A DNA stretch of 64,000 nucleotides from Planctomycetota bacterium (GTDB lineage: Bacteria > Planctomycetota > Planctomycetia > Pirellulales > Lacipirellulaceae): contig JAKOXH010000021.1 of the NCBI GenBank assembly GCA_029781135.1, positions 1 through 64,000 on the forward strand. Reading direction: 5' to 3'. Shown one piece after another: positions 19,227 to 26,920 of the stretch. Position 1 is the stretch's first letter. Each line of letters begins with the position of its first letter. The translations under genes were made by a program, and so were the position numbers. Below the pieces are notes generated by a model. That model saw nothing but the letters and a program-made list of their open reading frames with translations, was not told the origin of the DNA and searched no databases.

Positions 19227-19276
19227 GGTTGCCCTAGATTACCCCTGTTATTACCGCTTGGGAAGCGGTGGCAACC
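19227..19276 (-). other. Two-stem palindromic structure upstream of the YTV gene
   Basis: Outer arms GGTTGCC/GGCAACC (19227-19233 with 19270-19276) enclose an inner hairpin ACCGCTT-GGG-AAGCGGT (19253-19269). It lies ~245 bases before the YTV-protein start, inside the 451-base gap 18984-19434. It might be part of a leader RNA or a DNA repeat. No known riboswitch class fits what I can see. Confidence 0.3.
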
Positions 19277-19305
19277 GAAAAAAATCAAATTTCTGCAACA
19301 AGAAA

Positions 19306-19335
19306 GGGTGCTGCCACCCCCTGGATGGAGCACCC
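19306..19335 (-). terminator. Terminator of the FKBP gene
   Basis: On the minus strand GGGTGCTCCATCC folds back on GGGTGGCAGCACCC (13 pairs, one bulged C, AGG loop) and is followed by TTTCTTG. It is 100 bases past the stop at 19435. On the plus strand the same stem is followed by a T run (ATTTTTTCC), so it could work both ways. Confidence 0.65.
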
Positions 19336-19434
19336 TGAATATTTTTTCCTTGACAACCACGCAATTATACCAGCAAGCGGCTTTTCGCGGCTCGATGGCC
19401 GAGCCCCAAACTTCGCAAGACTCGAACGGTCGTA

Positions 19435-20229
19435 TTATTGCTTTGCGATGTCCAGCAGCTCAATTTCGAAGACGAGCATGCTGCCCGCCTCGATGGGCGG
19501 CCCCGGCGGATTCATGCCGTACGCCAACTTGGCCGGCACAAAGAGCTGCCACTTGTCGCCGACGTGCATCTTCTGCAGGGCTTCGGTCCATCCTGGGATA
19601 ACTTCCTTGACGCCAAATTCCGCCGGCCCTCCATGGCGCGCCGAATTATCGAACTCCGTGCCGTCGAGCAGCGTGCCCTTATAGTTGCATTTCACACGTT
19701 CATTCAGCGTTGGAGATGGACCCTGCCCTTGCTGCACGATCCGATACTGCAGCCCGCTCGGCGTCGTCTGAACACCGGGCTTCTTGCCATTTTGGGCCAA
19801 AAATGCAGTTTCTGCCTGCTTGTTCTTCGCAACTTGCTGCTGCATCCGCGTCATGGCTTTTTGCTGCATCTCTTGGCCAAATCGCTGCATCACGGCGTCC
19901 AGTTCCTGGTCGCTCCATTTCGGCTGGGCTCCTCGCAATGCGTCGCTAATACCAGACATTAACGCATTCATATCGCAATCGATCTGGCTTTCTTTCAACT
20001 GCATCGCGAAATTACGCCCCAACGCATAGCCCACTTGGGCCAAATACTGCGGATCCTGGGCCCCCGCTGCTCCACGGCTTTGCACTTTCAACGGGGCAAC
20101 CGCCGGGGCCTCTTCCGCGGCAGGCGGTCCACCCGGCTGGCCGCCCGCAGGTGAGTTATTTTGTGCCGACACCAAGGAGGCGAGAATCGAAACCAGACCA
20201 AGTCCTAAAACCAGAGAAAACAAACGCAT
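19435..20229 (-). CDS. FKBP-type peptidyl-prolyl cis-trans isomerase, exported
   Basis: The enzyme speeds proline isomerisation during protein folding outside the cytosol. A signal peptide (LFSLVLGLGLVSILASLVSA) precedes an FKBP N-terminal dimer domain (about 60-145, YALGRNFAMQLKESQIDCDM) and a C-terminal FKBP domain (about 155-264). The latter shows VKCNYKGTLLDGTEFDNSAR, VIPGWTEALQKM and KWQLFVPAKLAYG, all family signatures (FkpA/Mip type). I took the ATG at 20229 because the signal peptide starts there; the frame is open further up. It is divergent from the DUF1559 gene. Confidence 0.9.
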   Translation of the reverse strand: MRLFSLVLGLGLVSILASLVSAQNNSPAGGQPGGPPAAEEAPAVAPLKVQSRGAAGAQDPQYLAQVGYALGRNFAMQLKESQIDCDMNALMSGISDALRGAQPKWSDQELDAVMQRFGQEMQQKAMTRMQQQVAKNKQAETAFLAQNGKKPGVQTTPSGLQYRIVQQGQGPSPTLNERVKCNYKGTLLDGTEFDNSARHGGPAEFGVKEVIPGWTEALQKMHVGDKWQLFVPAKLAYGMNPPGPPIEAGSMLVFEIELLDIAKQ

Positions 20230-20440
20230 TTCTGCCTTTCCACACCGGAAGTGAAACTGGGAATGAACCTTATCCCTATTGAGGATTGAACCCCTGATTG
20301 TAGGCAAGGTTGGCTACAAGGCTATACTGATATTACAGCGATTGGATTTCGGCCGCCTTGGCCGATGATGCCGAGCCCCATTGCTGTTGGCGGGGAAATT
20401 CGGGTTTCGAGCCGAAAATCTGTACGAAAACGGGCAATCG

Positions 20441-21607
20441 ATGGTCGTGGTTCCCTTTCCAGCTGCGCTGCCGGAGAAAGACGCCTGCGAAGGTGCCCCG
20501 TGTCGCCAATTGGAACGTACTGCGGCACTGCCCCGGCCTAAGAGAGGGGTTACGCAACGGCGGTGCGCATCGATTCGCGGTTTCACACTTGTGGAATTAC
20601 TTGTGGTGATCGCGGTGATTGGCATCTTGATTGCCCTGCTGCTCCCCGCCGTTCAGCAGGCCCGCGAATCTGCCCGCCGGATGCAATGCAGTAACAACAT
20701 CAAACAGCTCGCGCTTGCGGTGCATGGTTACGCCGATATCCACAAAATTTTGCCGCCTTCCGGCATGGTCGAGAATAAGACCCTGACCTACGGCGATCGG
20801 CCGTACCCCGTTTTTGACCAGCGTTCTGGCAAGATGTTCAGTTGGGCCGTTCTGCTCCTTCCGCATCTTGAAGAGACAAACCTCTACAACCAGTTCGATC
20901 TTTCGCAAGATGTCTTACACCAACCCAACGAACCGCAAGCGCAAACGGTTGCCACCTACCTCTGCCCAAGTGATGCCGCGCGCGGTCGTTTTTATTCCGA
21001 CTCCGAGTTCACTGGGGGCAAACAATTCGCCAAAGGCAACTACGCCGCGTATTGCTCGCCGATGCATTCCGACCTGCAGCTGGTTTACCCGGGTGCGCTA
21101 ATCTCGACAGGCCAGAAACTCGCCCGCATCACCGATGGCCTCAGCAACACCATCGTCTTCAGCGAAGTCCGTACACTCGATGACCCGCGTGACGAACGTG
21201 GCGCCTGGGCGTTGCCGTGGAATGCCGCCACCCTGCTGGCCTTCGATATGCATCACGATGTCGGGGCCGCCGGCGGCTATTTGACCGGCTTCTCACCGCT
21301 GACGGCTTACGCCTACCAAACGCAAGTTCCCAATACGGTCGGGCCGAACGAAGACGTCTTGCTGGGCTGCCCCGATGACATGCTGGTCCAGGCGCAAACC
21401 GAACGAATGCCCTGCATTAAGTGGAAATGGTCTTTGGGCTTGTTCGGTTACATTTCCGCCGCGCCGCGCAGTATGCATCCCCGCGGTGTCAACGCGGCCT
21501 TTCTAGATGGCCACGTCGACTTCATCCAAGACGATGTCGATCCGTTCTATTTCGATAGCCTCATCGATATTCGCGACGGCGAGCGCGCCGTTTCCAGCCC
21601 ACAATGA
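20441..21607 (+). CDS. DUF1559 domain protein with pseudopilin-type N-terminus
   Basis: DUF1559 proteins are greatly expanded in planctomycetes. The prepilin-like motif RGFTLVELLVVIAVIGILIA is followed by a helix (VQQARESARRMQCSNNIKQ) and the DUF1559 body, ending with the conserved H-x9-DG box as MHPRGVNAAFLDGHVD. A prepilin peptidase would cut before FTLVE, leaving a long leader of ~47 residues if the ATG at 20441 is right. The start is uncertain: no good ribosome site is seen and the frame stays open upstream. The next gene overlaps its stop by 4 bases. The role may be in a type II/IV pilus-like surface system; substrates are unknown. Confidence 0.88.
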   Translation: MVVVPFPAALPEKDACEGAPCRQLERTAALPRPKRGVTQRRCASIRGFTLVELLVVIAVIGILIALLLPAVQQARESARRMQCSNNIKQLALAVHGYADIHKILPPSGMVENKTLTYGDRPYPVFDQRSGKMFSWAVLLLPHLEETNLYNQFDLSQDVLHQPNEPQAQTVATYLCPSDAARGRFYSDSEFTGGKQFAKGNYAAYCSPMHSDLQLVYPGALISTGQKLARITDGLSNTIVFSEVRTLDDPRDERGAWALPWNAATLLAFDMHHDVGAAGGYLTGFSPLTAYAYQTQVPNTVGPNEDVLLGCPDDMLVQAQTERMPCIKWKWSLGLFGYISAAPRSMHPRGVNAAFLDGHVDFIQDDVDPFYFDSLIDIRDGERAVSSPQ

Positions 21608-21993
21608 CCCGACAACCGCCCTCGACTCGCCGGCTTGTGGTTCCATATATCCTGCTCGTCGGCGGAGTCGCCCTTGTCCTGTTCTCGTTCATGTTGCCCA
21701 CGAAGCTCTTAAGCCAATCGGGTTGGACGCCAGAACAAGCCAAGCGATATCAGGACGCGTCGCTGAAACTGCACAGCCTCTCTCACGCCTCGCTGCACTC
21801 GACACCCGAAGCCGACCGCGAAGCGCAGCAACGGGAACTCAATCAAGCCGATGCCGATTACCAAGCAATTCGCCGACAACTTGATTCCGCCACGAATCGC
21901 CCCAAAAACATTGCCTTCGCCATGCGACTCGTTGGCGGCGGTCTTCTCATCGTTGGCGGAATTGCCTTTTACCGCTTGCGCGCGGATGAGTAG
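21604..21993 (+). CDS. Small two-helix membrane protein
   Basis: I do not recognise this 129-residue protein. It has two transmembrane segments (LVVPYILLVGGVALVLFSFM near the N-terminus and LVGGGLLIVGGIAFY near the C-terminus) around a polar, coiled-coil-like middle (residues ~45-100). Its ATG overlaps the DUF1559 stop by four bases (ATGA), so the two are translated together and may function together at the membrane. Confidence 0.65.
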   Translation: MTRQPPSTRRLVVPYILLVGGVALVLFSFMLPTKLLSQSGWTPEQAKRYQDASLKLHSLSHASLHSTPEADREAQQRELNQADADYQAIRRQLDSATNRPKNIAFAMRLVGGGLLIVGGIAFYRLRADE

Positions 21994-22302
21994 AGCTTCG
22001 CGCATCCCGCAACGCGGCAGCGGTACGGGGGCAGCGCCCCAGTTTGTTTAATGGCCGGCCAGTCGCCGCCGGCGTTCGGCCACTCATCCTTGAAATCGAG
22101 AAAACCAGTTGTCTCCCGCGCCAACCACCTGAAAAAGCCGCTCCCCGCCGTTTCGTCCGACATTGTTCCGCCGCCGAATATCCCCTATATTGGCCCGCTT
22201 ACACCAAATTTGTACCGGCAGCACGCTGCCGCCTTCATTTAGCCGCCGGTCATTTGACCGGCGGCCCGTAGGTCAGGCTTCAGCCTGACTGCATTTTCCA
22301 GT
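21994..22302. repeat. Repeat-rich gap before the MITE
   Basis: Two palindromes lie here: GCCGCCGGTCATTTGACCGGCGGC (about 22242-22265, read in two halves) and GTCAGGCTTCAGCCTGAC (about 22272-22289). The second type recurs near 26033 and 36039. No gene is visible between 21994 and 22508. Confidence 0.6.
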
Positions 22303-22437
22303 CTGGTGCTTTGTCACAGCTTGATTTTGGGATTAGCCGGAACGCGCTAGCGTCCGGTTCGTGCTAGAAAAACCAGGGGACTAGCGTCCTGCGGCTGATT
22401 TGTCCAACCCAAACATTTAGCTGTGACATAGCACTAG
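22303..22437. mobile_element. MITE, copy 1 (135 bp), related to the IS630-type element
   Basis: The ends CTGGTGCTTTGTCACAGC and GCTGTGACATAGCACTAG each match 17 of 18 bases of the ends of the 1.2-kb IS630-type element at 45460. A second copy of the whole unit lies at 29639-29772. It has no coding capacity and contains an internal ACGCGCTAGCGT palindrome. It ends 71 bases before the sulfurylase/kinase start codon. Confidence 0.8.
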
Positions 22438-22508
22438 TTGGCAACTCGCCGGTTCCACTACTTATTAGATTAGTCCTTCCGATACTTGCAAGGAGAGAGA
22501 GTTTCGCC

Positions 22509-24233
22509 GTGACCAGCCACCTCATCGCCCCCCACGGGGGCAAGCTCGTTGATCTCAGTGTTTCCGCCAGCCGCGCCAACGAAATCAAAGGCCAGTCGCG
22601 CGATTGGCCCTCCTGGGATCTTACACCCCGCCAACTTTGCGACCTCGAACTCCTCTGCAACGGCGGCTTCTCGCCCCTCACCGGCTTCATGAAGAAGGCC
22701 GACTATGAATCGGTCCGCGACAAGATGCGCCTCGCCGATGGCACGCTCTGGACCATGCCCATCACCCTCGATGTTACGAAGGAGTTCGCCGAGAAGCTCA
22801 AGACCGGCACCTACGTCGCCCTCCGCGATGCCGAAGGCGTCATGCTCGCCGTTCTGCACGTCGAGGATATCTGGGAAGCCGATCGCACCAAGGAAGCCGA
22901 GAAGGTTTTCGGCACCGCGAGCACCGACCACCCGGCCGTCAACTACCTCATGAACCAGAGCAAGCCGATTTACATCGGCGGTCGCATCGAGTGCCTGCAA
23001 CTTCCGCTGCACTACGACTACAAATCGCTCCGCAACACGCCGGCCCAACTCCGCGAGGAGTTCGCCAAGCGCGGCTGGCGCAAGATCGTCGCCTTCCAAA
23101 CCCGCAACCCGATGCACCGCGCCCACCACGAGCTCACGCTGCGGGCCTCGAAGGAAGAGGAAGCCAACCTGCTCGTCCACCCAGTCGTCGGCATGACCAA
23201 GCCGGGCGACGTCGATCACTACACCCGCGTGCGCTGCTACCAGGCCCTCATGCCCCACTATCCGCAGAACACGGCCTACCTTTCGCTGCTGCCACTCGCC
23301 ATGCGAATGGGCGGCCCGCGCGAAGCCATTTGGCATGCGATCATCCGCAAGAACCACGGCTGCACGCACCTCGTCGTCGGCCGCGACCACGCCGGCCCCG
23401 GCAAGGACAAGAGCGGCAAACCGTTCTACGGCCCCTACGAAGCCCAGGAACTCATGCAGAAGCATGAGGAAGAACTCGGCGTGAAGATGGTCGACTTCAA
23501 GCAGATGGTTTACATCCCCGACGAGGACAAATACTACCCCGTCGACGAAGTACCGCAAGGCAAGAAGACGCTCGATATCAGCGGCACCGAACTCCGCGAC
23601 CGTCTTGCCCGCGGCACCGAAATCCCCAACTGGTTCTCGTACAGCGAGGTGGTGAAGGAACTTCGCCGCAGCCATCCGGCCCGCGCTCGCCAGGGCTTCA
23701 CCGTGTTCTTCACCGGCCTTAGCGGCTCGGGCAAAAGCACGATCGCCAACGTCTTGCTCTCGAAGCTCTTGGAACTCGGCGGCCGTCCCATCACGCTCCT
23801 CGATGGCGACCTCGTGCGCAAGAACCTTTCGAGCGAACTCGGCTTCTCGAAGGAGCACCGCAACCTCAACATCAAGCGCATTGGGTACGTTGCCGCCGAG
23901 ATCACCAAGCACCGCGGCATCTGCATCGCCGCCCCCATCGCGCCGTATGACGACATCCGCAAGGAAGTCCGCGCGATGATCGCCCCCCACGGCGGGTTCA
24001 TCCTGGTGCATGTGAACACCAGCGTCGAGGAATGCGAAAAACGCGATCGCAAGGGCCTCTATGCCAAGGCCCGCGCCGGCATCATCAAGGAGTTCACCGG
24101 CATCAGCGACCCGTACGACACCCCCACCGACGCCGAAGTCACCATCGACACCCTCGCCCTCAGCGCCGAGGAAGCCGCCCAGGAAATCTTCCTCCGGCTC
24201 GAAAAAGAAGGCTACATCGGCGCGGATGAATAA
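22509..24233 (+). CDS. Bifunctional sulfate adenylyltransferase / adenylylsulfate kinase
   Basis: The 574-residue protein makes APS from ATP and sulfate and then phosphorylates it to PAPS, the sulfate donor for sulfation or assimilation. Residues 1-390 are ATP sulfurylase with the QTRNPMHRAHHE motif at 197-208 and the GRDHAGPGKD loop. Residues ~395-574 are APS kinase with P-loop GLSGSGKST at 403-411, DGDLVRKNLSSELGF and the REVRAMI-like region. Both active sites look intact. The start is GTG at 22509, preceded by an AGGAGAGAGAG stretch. The order sulfurylase-kinase matches Aquifex-type fusions. It may be controlled by sequence including the MITE just upstream. Confidence 0.93.
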   Translation: MTSHLIAPHGGKLVDLSVSASRANEIKGQSRDWPSWDLTPRQLCDLELLCNGGFSPLTGFMKKADYESVRDKMRLADGTLWTMPITLDVTKEFAEKLKTGTYVALRDAEGVMLAVLHVEDIWEADRTKEAEKVFGTASTDHPAVNYLMNQSKPIYIGGRIECLQLPLHYDYKSLRNTPAQLREEFAKRGWRKIVAFQTRNPMHRAHHELTLRASKEEEANLLVHPVVGMTKPGDVDHYTRVRCYQALMPHYPQNTAYLSLLPLAMRMGGPREAIWHAIIRKNHGCTHLVVGRDHAGPGKDKSGKPFYGPYEAQELMQKHEEELGVKMVDFKQMVYIPDEDKYYPVDEVPQGKKTLDISGTELRDRLARGTEIPNWFSYSEVVKELRRSHPARARQGFTVFFTGLSGSGKSTIANVLLSKLLELGGRPITLLDGDLVRKNLSSELGFSKEHRNLNIKRIGYVAAEITKHRGICIAAPIAPYDDIRKEVRAMIAPHGGFILVHVNTSVEECEKRDRKGLYAKARAGIIKEFTGISDPYDTPTDAEVTIDTLALSAEEAAQEIFLRLEKEGYIGADE

Positions 24234-24320
24234 CCGCACACGTGCCCGGTTGCGGATTCCGAAAGGACTCCCTCGAAACTTGGCCGTCACGAATCCCGAA
24301 GAGGTTGTGATTTTTTGTGG

Positions 24321-24376
24321 GGTAGGCACGGCCCACCACATTATGCGGTTTCGTTGGTGGGCAATGCCCACCCTAC
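24321..24376. repeat. GTGGGCA-TGCCCAC palindromic repeat
   Basis: The unit pairs GGTAGGCACGGCCCACCA with TGGTGGGCAATGCCCACC across a short spacer and ends in CTAC. A similar GGTGGGCGGTGCCCACCCTAC lies at about 33457-33477. It looks like a REP-type intergenic element. Confidence 0.5.
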
Positions 24377-24474
24377 ATGTTGTGACAACGCAGGGCTACT
24401 CCCAAAAACTCACAGCCTCAACGGGATTGCACCATCCATTTGGACCTCGCGACCCCAAGCAGTACAATGGCACT

Positions 24475-24705
24475 ATGACGCTTGAACACTTCGACCAACT
24501 TTTTAACGCACTGAATGGCCGCGCACCGTTCCACCCTTTCACTGTTGAGTTGATGGGCGGCCGCCGATTTGAGGTCGATCATCCCAAGGCGATGGTCGTC
24601 CGCGACGGTGTGGCGGTCTACTTGCAGCCGGGCGGAATCCCGGTCTGGTTCGACCACGAGAGCGTCAATCAAATCGTCGGCGACATTGCCGATACCAGCG
24701 CATGA
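24475..24705 (+). CDS. Conserved small planctomycete protein
   Basis: This 76-residue protein begins MTLEHFDQLFNALNGRAPF and contains ELMGGRRFEVDHPKAMVVRD. The pattern 'helix, then PFTVEL-GGR-F-V-HP' resembles small hypothetical proteins common in planctomycetes and cyanobacteria, often near toxin-antitoxin-like genes. No function is known to me. The frame is open well upstream, but this ATG is where the recognisable part begins. It opens a patch of short accessory genes. Confidence 0.6.
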   Translation: MTLEHFDQLFNALNGRAPFHPFTVELMGGRRFEVDHPKAMVVRDGVAVYLQPGGIPVWFDHESVNQIVGDIADTSA

Positions 24706-24816
24706 TTACCCCGCTCATCATCAAAAAGTGGAGTTTAGCCGCGACGCGGAGGCTTTGCGCAGCGGAGCGCGGTGCAAGTGTCTGGTCCCACCGCAAGAAC
24801 CAATGGGTCATACTGC

Positions 24817-25062
24817 ATGTACGACTTCCCCTGTGAGCACTGCCCAGGCGTGGTTCGCGAACGCCGCCTCGCTCGCCAAGCCATTCGTCACAAGGGCAGC
24901 TTTGTGATTCTGGAAAATGTTCCGATCGGCGTGTGCGACCAATGCGGAGCACGTTACTTCCATGCCTCGGTCCTGCGCCGCGCCGCGGAAATCGGCCGCG
25001 GTTCCGTGTCACCAATTCGCACGATAGCAGTCCCAATCGAATCGTTTGTTCCTGCGTCGTGA
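24817..25062 (+). CDS. YgiT-type zinc-finger protein
   Basis: The 81-residue protein has two CxxC pairs (CEHCPG near residue 6 and CDQCGARYF near 45), the hallmark of YgiT/MqsA-type zinc fingers. Such proteins usually act as the antitoxin or partner of a short DUF4258 toxin encoded just upstream. Here no intact toxin is seen in the 111 bases before it, so it may be an orphan. It lacks the MqsA C-terminal HTH. The start is the ATG directly before YDFPCEHC. Confidence 0.72.
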   Translation: MYDFPCEHCPGVVRERRLARQAIRHKGSFVILENVPIGVCDQCGARYFHASVLRRAAEIGRGSVSPIRTIAVPIESFVPAS

Positions 25063-25090
25063 TCAACACGTGGAATATTGCGACGGACGG

Positions 25091-25204
25091 GTCGCTTCAG
25101 CGACCAGTCAACGCACCGCAAAATCTCACCCCGGCTCGGATGCTACCATGCGCAAAATCGTCTACAAATGGCTCGACACCCAATCGAACCGCAAGGCGAT
25201 GTAA
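25091..25204 (+). repeat. Copy A of a ~105-base repeat with an 18-codon open frame
   Basis: This stretch resembles 25794-25893: both carry GTCGCTT(C)GCGACCAGT, CTCGGATGC and an ATG frame opening MRK-V--WLDT. Copy A encodes only MRKIVYKWLDTQSNRKAM before its stop at 25204. It appears to be a truncated relic of the 57-codon frame at 25850. Confidence 0.6.
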
Positions 25205-25251
25205 CGACTGTCAGAAGATTTGCTTGTCGGAACGACGGGAGGTAAACTTAA

Positions 25252-25551
25252 ATGGGCAGCGGCGAGTTCCTGGAAGTCGATCCGGCGGAACTGCATTTGC
25301 CCGGGGGGCGTCGCGAGGGAGCTAATTTCCTCAAGTTGCAGCGGCAGTTCTCGCGCTACGGCACATCCTCCGAGGGAATGCCGCCGCTGAAGGTCAGCCG
25401 GGGAAACGATGGAAAGTTCGTCATCAACGATGGCGTAACGCGGGCCACGCGCATTGCTCGATATGCTCCCCACACAACTGTTCTCGTTGAGGTAATTGAC
25501 GAACTGAACGTTCCCGTCGGAAATCTTCCCACCGTGCGAGAAACGCTATGA
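25252..25551 (+). CDS. ParB-like small protein
   Basis: This 99-residue protein opens MGSGEFLEVDPAELHLPGGR. VINDGVTRATRIARYAPHTT and VEVIDEL resemble the ParB/Srx nuclease-like core in which a Gly-x-x-R-motif binds nucleotide. I cannot say whether it binds DNA. GGAGG lies 9 bases before the ATG, which makes the start secure. Its stop overlaps the next start by four bases, so the two form a unit; this pair is familiar in planctomycete and cyanobacterial accessory regions. Confidence 0.6.
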   Translation: MGSGEFLEVDPAELHLPGGRREGANFLKLQRQFSRYGTSSEGMPPLKVSRGNDGKFVINDGVTRATRIARYAPHTTVLVEVIDELNVPVGNLPTVRETL

Positions 25552-25769
25552 GAATCGACACCGAACGCGCCGAGTTGTTGCAGGTCCTGGCCGAACTCAG
25601 CGAGCTTTACCCCGAATGGCGGCTGGGCCAGACGCTCGCGAACTTGGCCACGTCGGCTGGTCGAATGGAAGCTGGCGGCGTGTGGGATTTGGAAGACGGC
25701 GAAGCCCTCATCGCCGCTCGGCGACTGTTGGCGAACAGCCGCCAACAGAAGATCGCGTCGCGTGCATAA
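25548..25769 (+). CDS. Small helical partner of the ParB-like protein
   Basis: The 73-residue product is helical and acidic: RAELLQVLAELSELYPEWRL, then GQTLANLAT and VWDLEDGEALIAARRLL. Small proteins with this 'PEWR-GQ--ANLA...WD-ED-E-L-AA-R-LL' layout recur in planctomycetes and cyanobacteria with no known function. The ATG overlaps the previous stop (ATGA). It probably works with its upstream neighbour, perhaps as part of a toxin-antitoxin-like module, though nothing here proves that. Confidence 0.6.
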   Translation: MRIDTERAELLQVLAELSELYPEWRLGQTLANLATSAGRMEAGGVWDLEDGEALIAARRLLANSRQQKIASRA

Positions 25770-25793
25770 GTGTGGCGTCTGCTTAACCGATTG

Positions 25794-26023
25794 GTCGCTT
25801 CCGCGACCAGTGAACGTACCGCTAAATCACCTCGGCTCGGATGCCCACCATGCGCAAAACCGTCCAAGAATGGCTCGACACCCACGCGAGCGGTAAAGGA
25901 CTGACGAAGAAGCGAAGGCTCCACAAAAAACCGCCGCAACAGCAACCGTTACCGACCACCAACCAAACTCCCGCCCCACCCTCCCGCAAACCCCGCACCA
26001 CCAAACGCCGCAAACCAAAATAA
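25794..26023 (+). CDS. Copy B of the repeat, with a basic 57-residue open frame
   Basis: The ATG at 25850 opens MRKTVQEWLDTHASGKGLTK, followed by a Lys/Pro/Arg-rich tail ending TTKRRKPK. The first ~18 codons match copy A at 25148. The tail composition would suit a nucleic-acid-binding peptide, but the low complexity also fits non-coding G+C-rich sequence. I give it a low score. Gap 26024-26254 holds short palindromes (GTCAGGCTTTAGCCTGAC near 26033) and no gene. Confidence 0.35.
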
Positions 26024-26254
26024 CTCTCGTACGTCAGGCTTTAGCCTGACCGGCATGGTGCGGCGTGCCCGTGGGGTGCCACCGCTGGCTTGCCCCACAG
26101 TGTGAGTGCCGACGAGCGGCTTGCGGCCGGAACCCGGCAATCAGCCGCGAACAGGGTACAAACCACAAGCTGAACGCCGAGCATGGCACTGCTAACGAGT
26201 TAGCAGTGGCACCGTACGCACCCGCCCCACGACTAAGCGGTGACGCGGCCCTGG

Positions 26255-26656
26255 TCACAACATCAACGCCCGAAACCCCGCTTGCTCGAAGTGGGCATCA
26301 CTCGTGAGCGCATCGTGAACACCGCGTTCTTCCATCACCACGAACGAGATGCAATCGGTCAGCGACCATTCCTTATCCACCCGCTGCTCGAAAAGCTCAA
26401 AACCGCGCCGCACCAATTCGCTTGATGCCGGAACAATCTCCGTTGCCGCGTCGTCACGCAAATGCCGCATGAGCTGAATCCCGGCTACTCGCCGTTCCAG
26501 CTTGGATAGAAAATTGACCACCACAACCAACACGAATTCGGTCGTTACAACCGTTGCAGTCGTGGTTTGAGAAAGCTGAATCGCCTTCCCATGAAAAGCA
26601 TCCCGCGGCACAACCAACGCCACGTAATACGACGCATCGGCGAATATCGCATTCAC
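26255..26656 (-). CDS. PIN-domain ribonuclease toxin (VapC-like)
   Basis: The 133-residue protein has the PIN-domain acidic set: D7 in IFADASYYV, E in VTTEFVLV near 40, D in SLTDCISFVVM near 100 and D in TSDAHFEQAGF near 119. Such proteins cleave RNA with Mg2+ and are held in check by an antitoxin. The GTG start at 26656 overlaps the upstream gene's TGA, which is the standard antitoxin-toxin arrangement. Confidence 0.82.
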   Translation of the reverse strand: MNAIFADASYYVALVVPRDAFHGKAIQLSQTTTATVVTTEFVLVVVVNFLSKLERRVAGIQLMRHLRDDAATEIVPASSELVRRGFELFEQRVDKEWSLTDCISFVVMEERGVHDALTSDAHFEQAGFRALML

Positions 26657-26886
26657 TTCTTGGGATGTCCGTAAAGATAATGATCGATGTTTTGCGATGC
26701 ATCCGCGGGCAGCCCCGCCGCGATCCCAATGATCGGTTTCATCCGCTCATACAACGTCGGAATCTCCCGTTCGCTCGCCTCCGCCGCCGGCGCCACGACG
26801 GTCACAATCACCGGCGTGCCATCGGCCAACGACGGGGCCACGTCGAACACCACCTTGCCACCTTCAACATGCCCTGGGAATGTCAT
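26653..26886 (-). CDS. Antitoxin-like partner of the PIN toxin
   Basis: The 77-residue protein begins MTFPGHVEGGKVVFDVAPSL, a short beta-barrel-like N-terminus seen in small antitoxin-type proteins (G-H-V--G-V--D). The C-terminal half (LYERMKPIIGIAAGLPADAS) is helical and should contact the toxin. I chose the ATG at 26886 because AGGA lies 8 bases upstream; the frame continues upstream but with no such site. It overlaps the toxin start by four bases. Confidence 0.72.
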   Translation of the reverse strand: MTFPGHVEGGKVVFDVAPSLADGTPVIVTVVAPAAEASEREIPTLYERMKPIIGIAAGLPADASQNIDHYLYGHPKK

Positions 26887-26920
26887 CTCGCATTTCCTCG
26901 CGACCGTATCCCACCCCGTT

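Noticed and set aside
22470..24371. Long open frame antisense to the sulfurylase/kinase gene
   Set aside because: It is a by-product of G+C-rich codons; the plus-strand protein has all catalytic motifs and the antisense protein shows none.
24713..24816. Possible toxin gene before the YgiT-type gene
   Set aside because: No frame of sufficient length or with DUF4258-like motifs is present; only a short VEFSRDAEALR-like fragment was seen.
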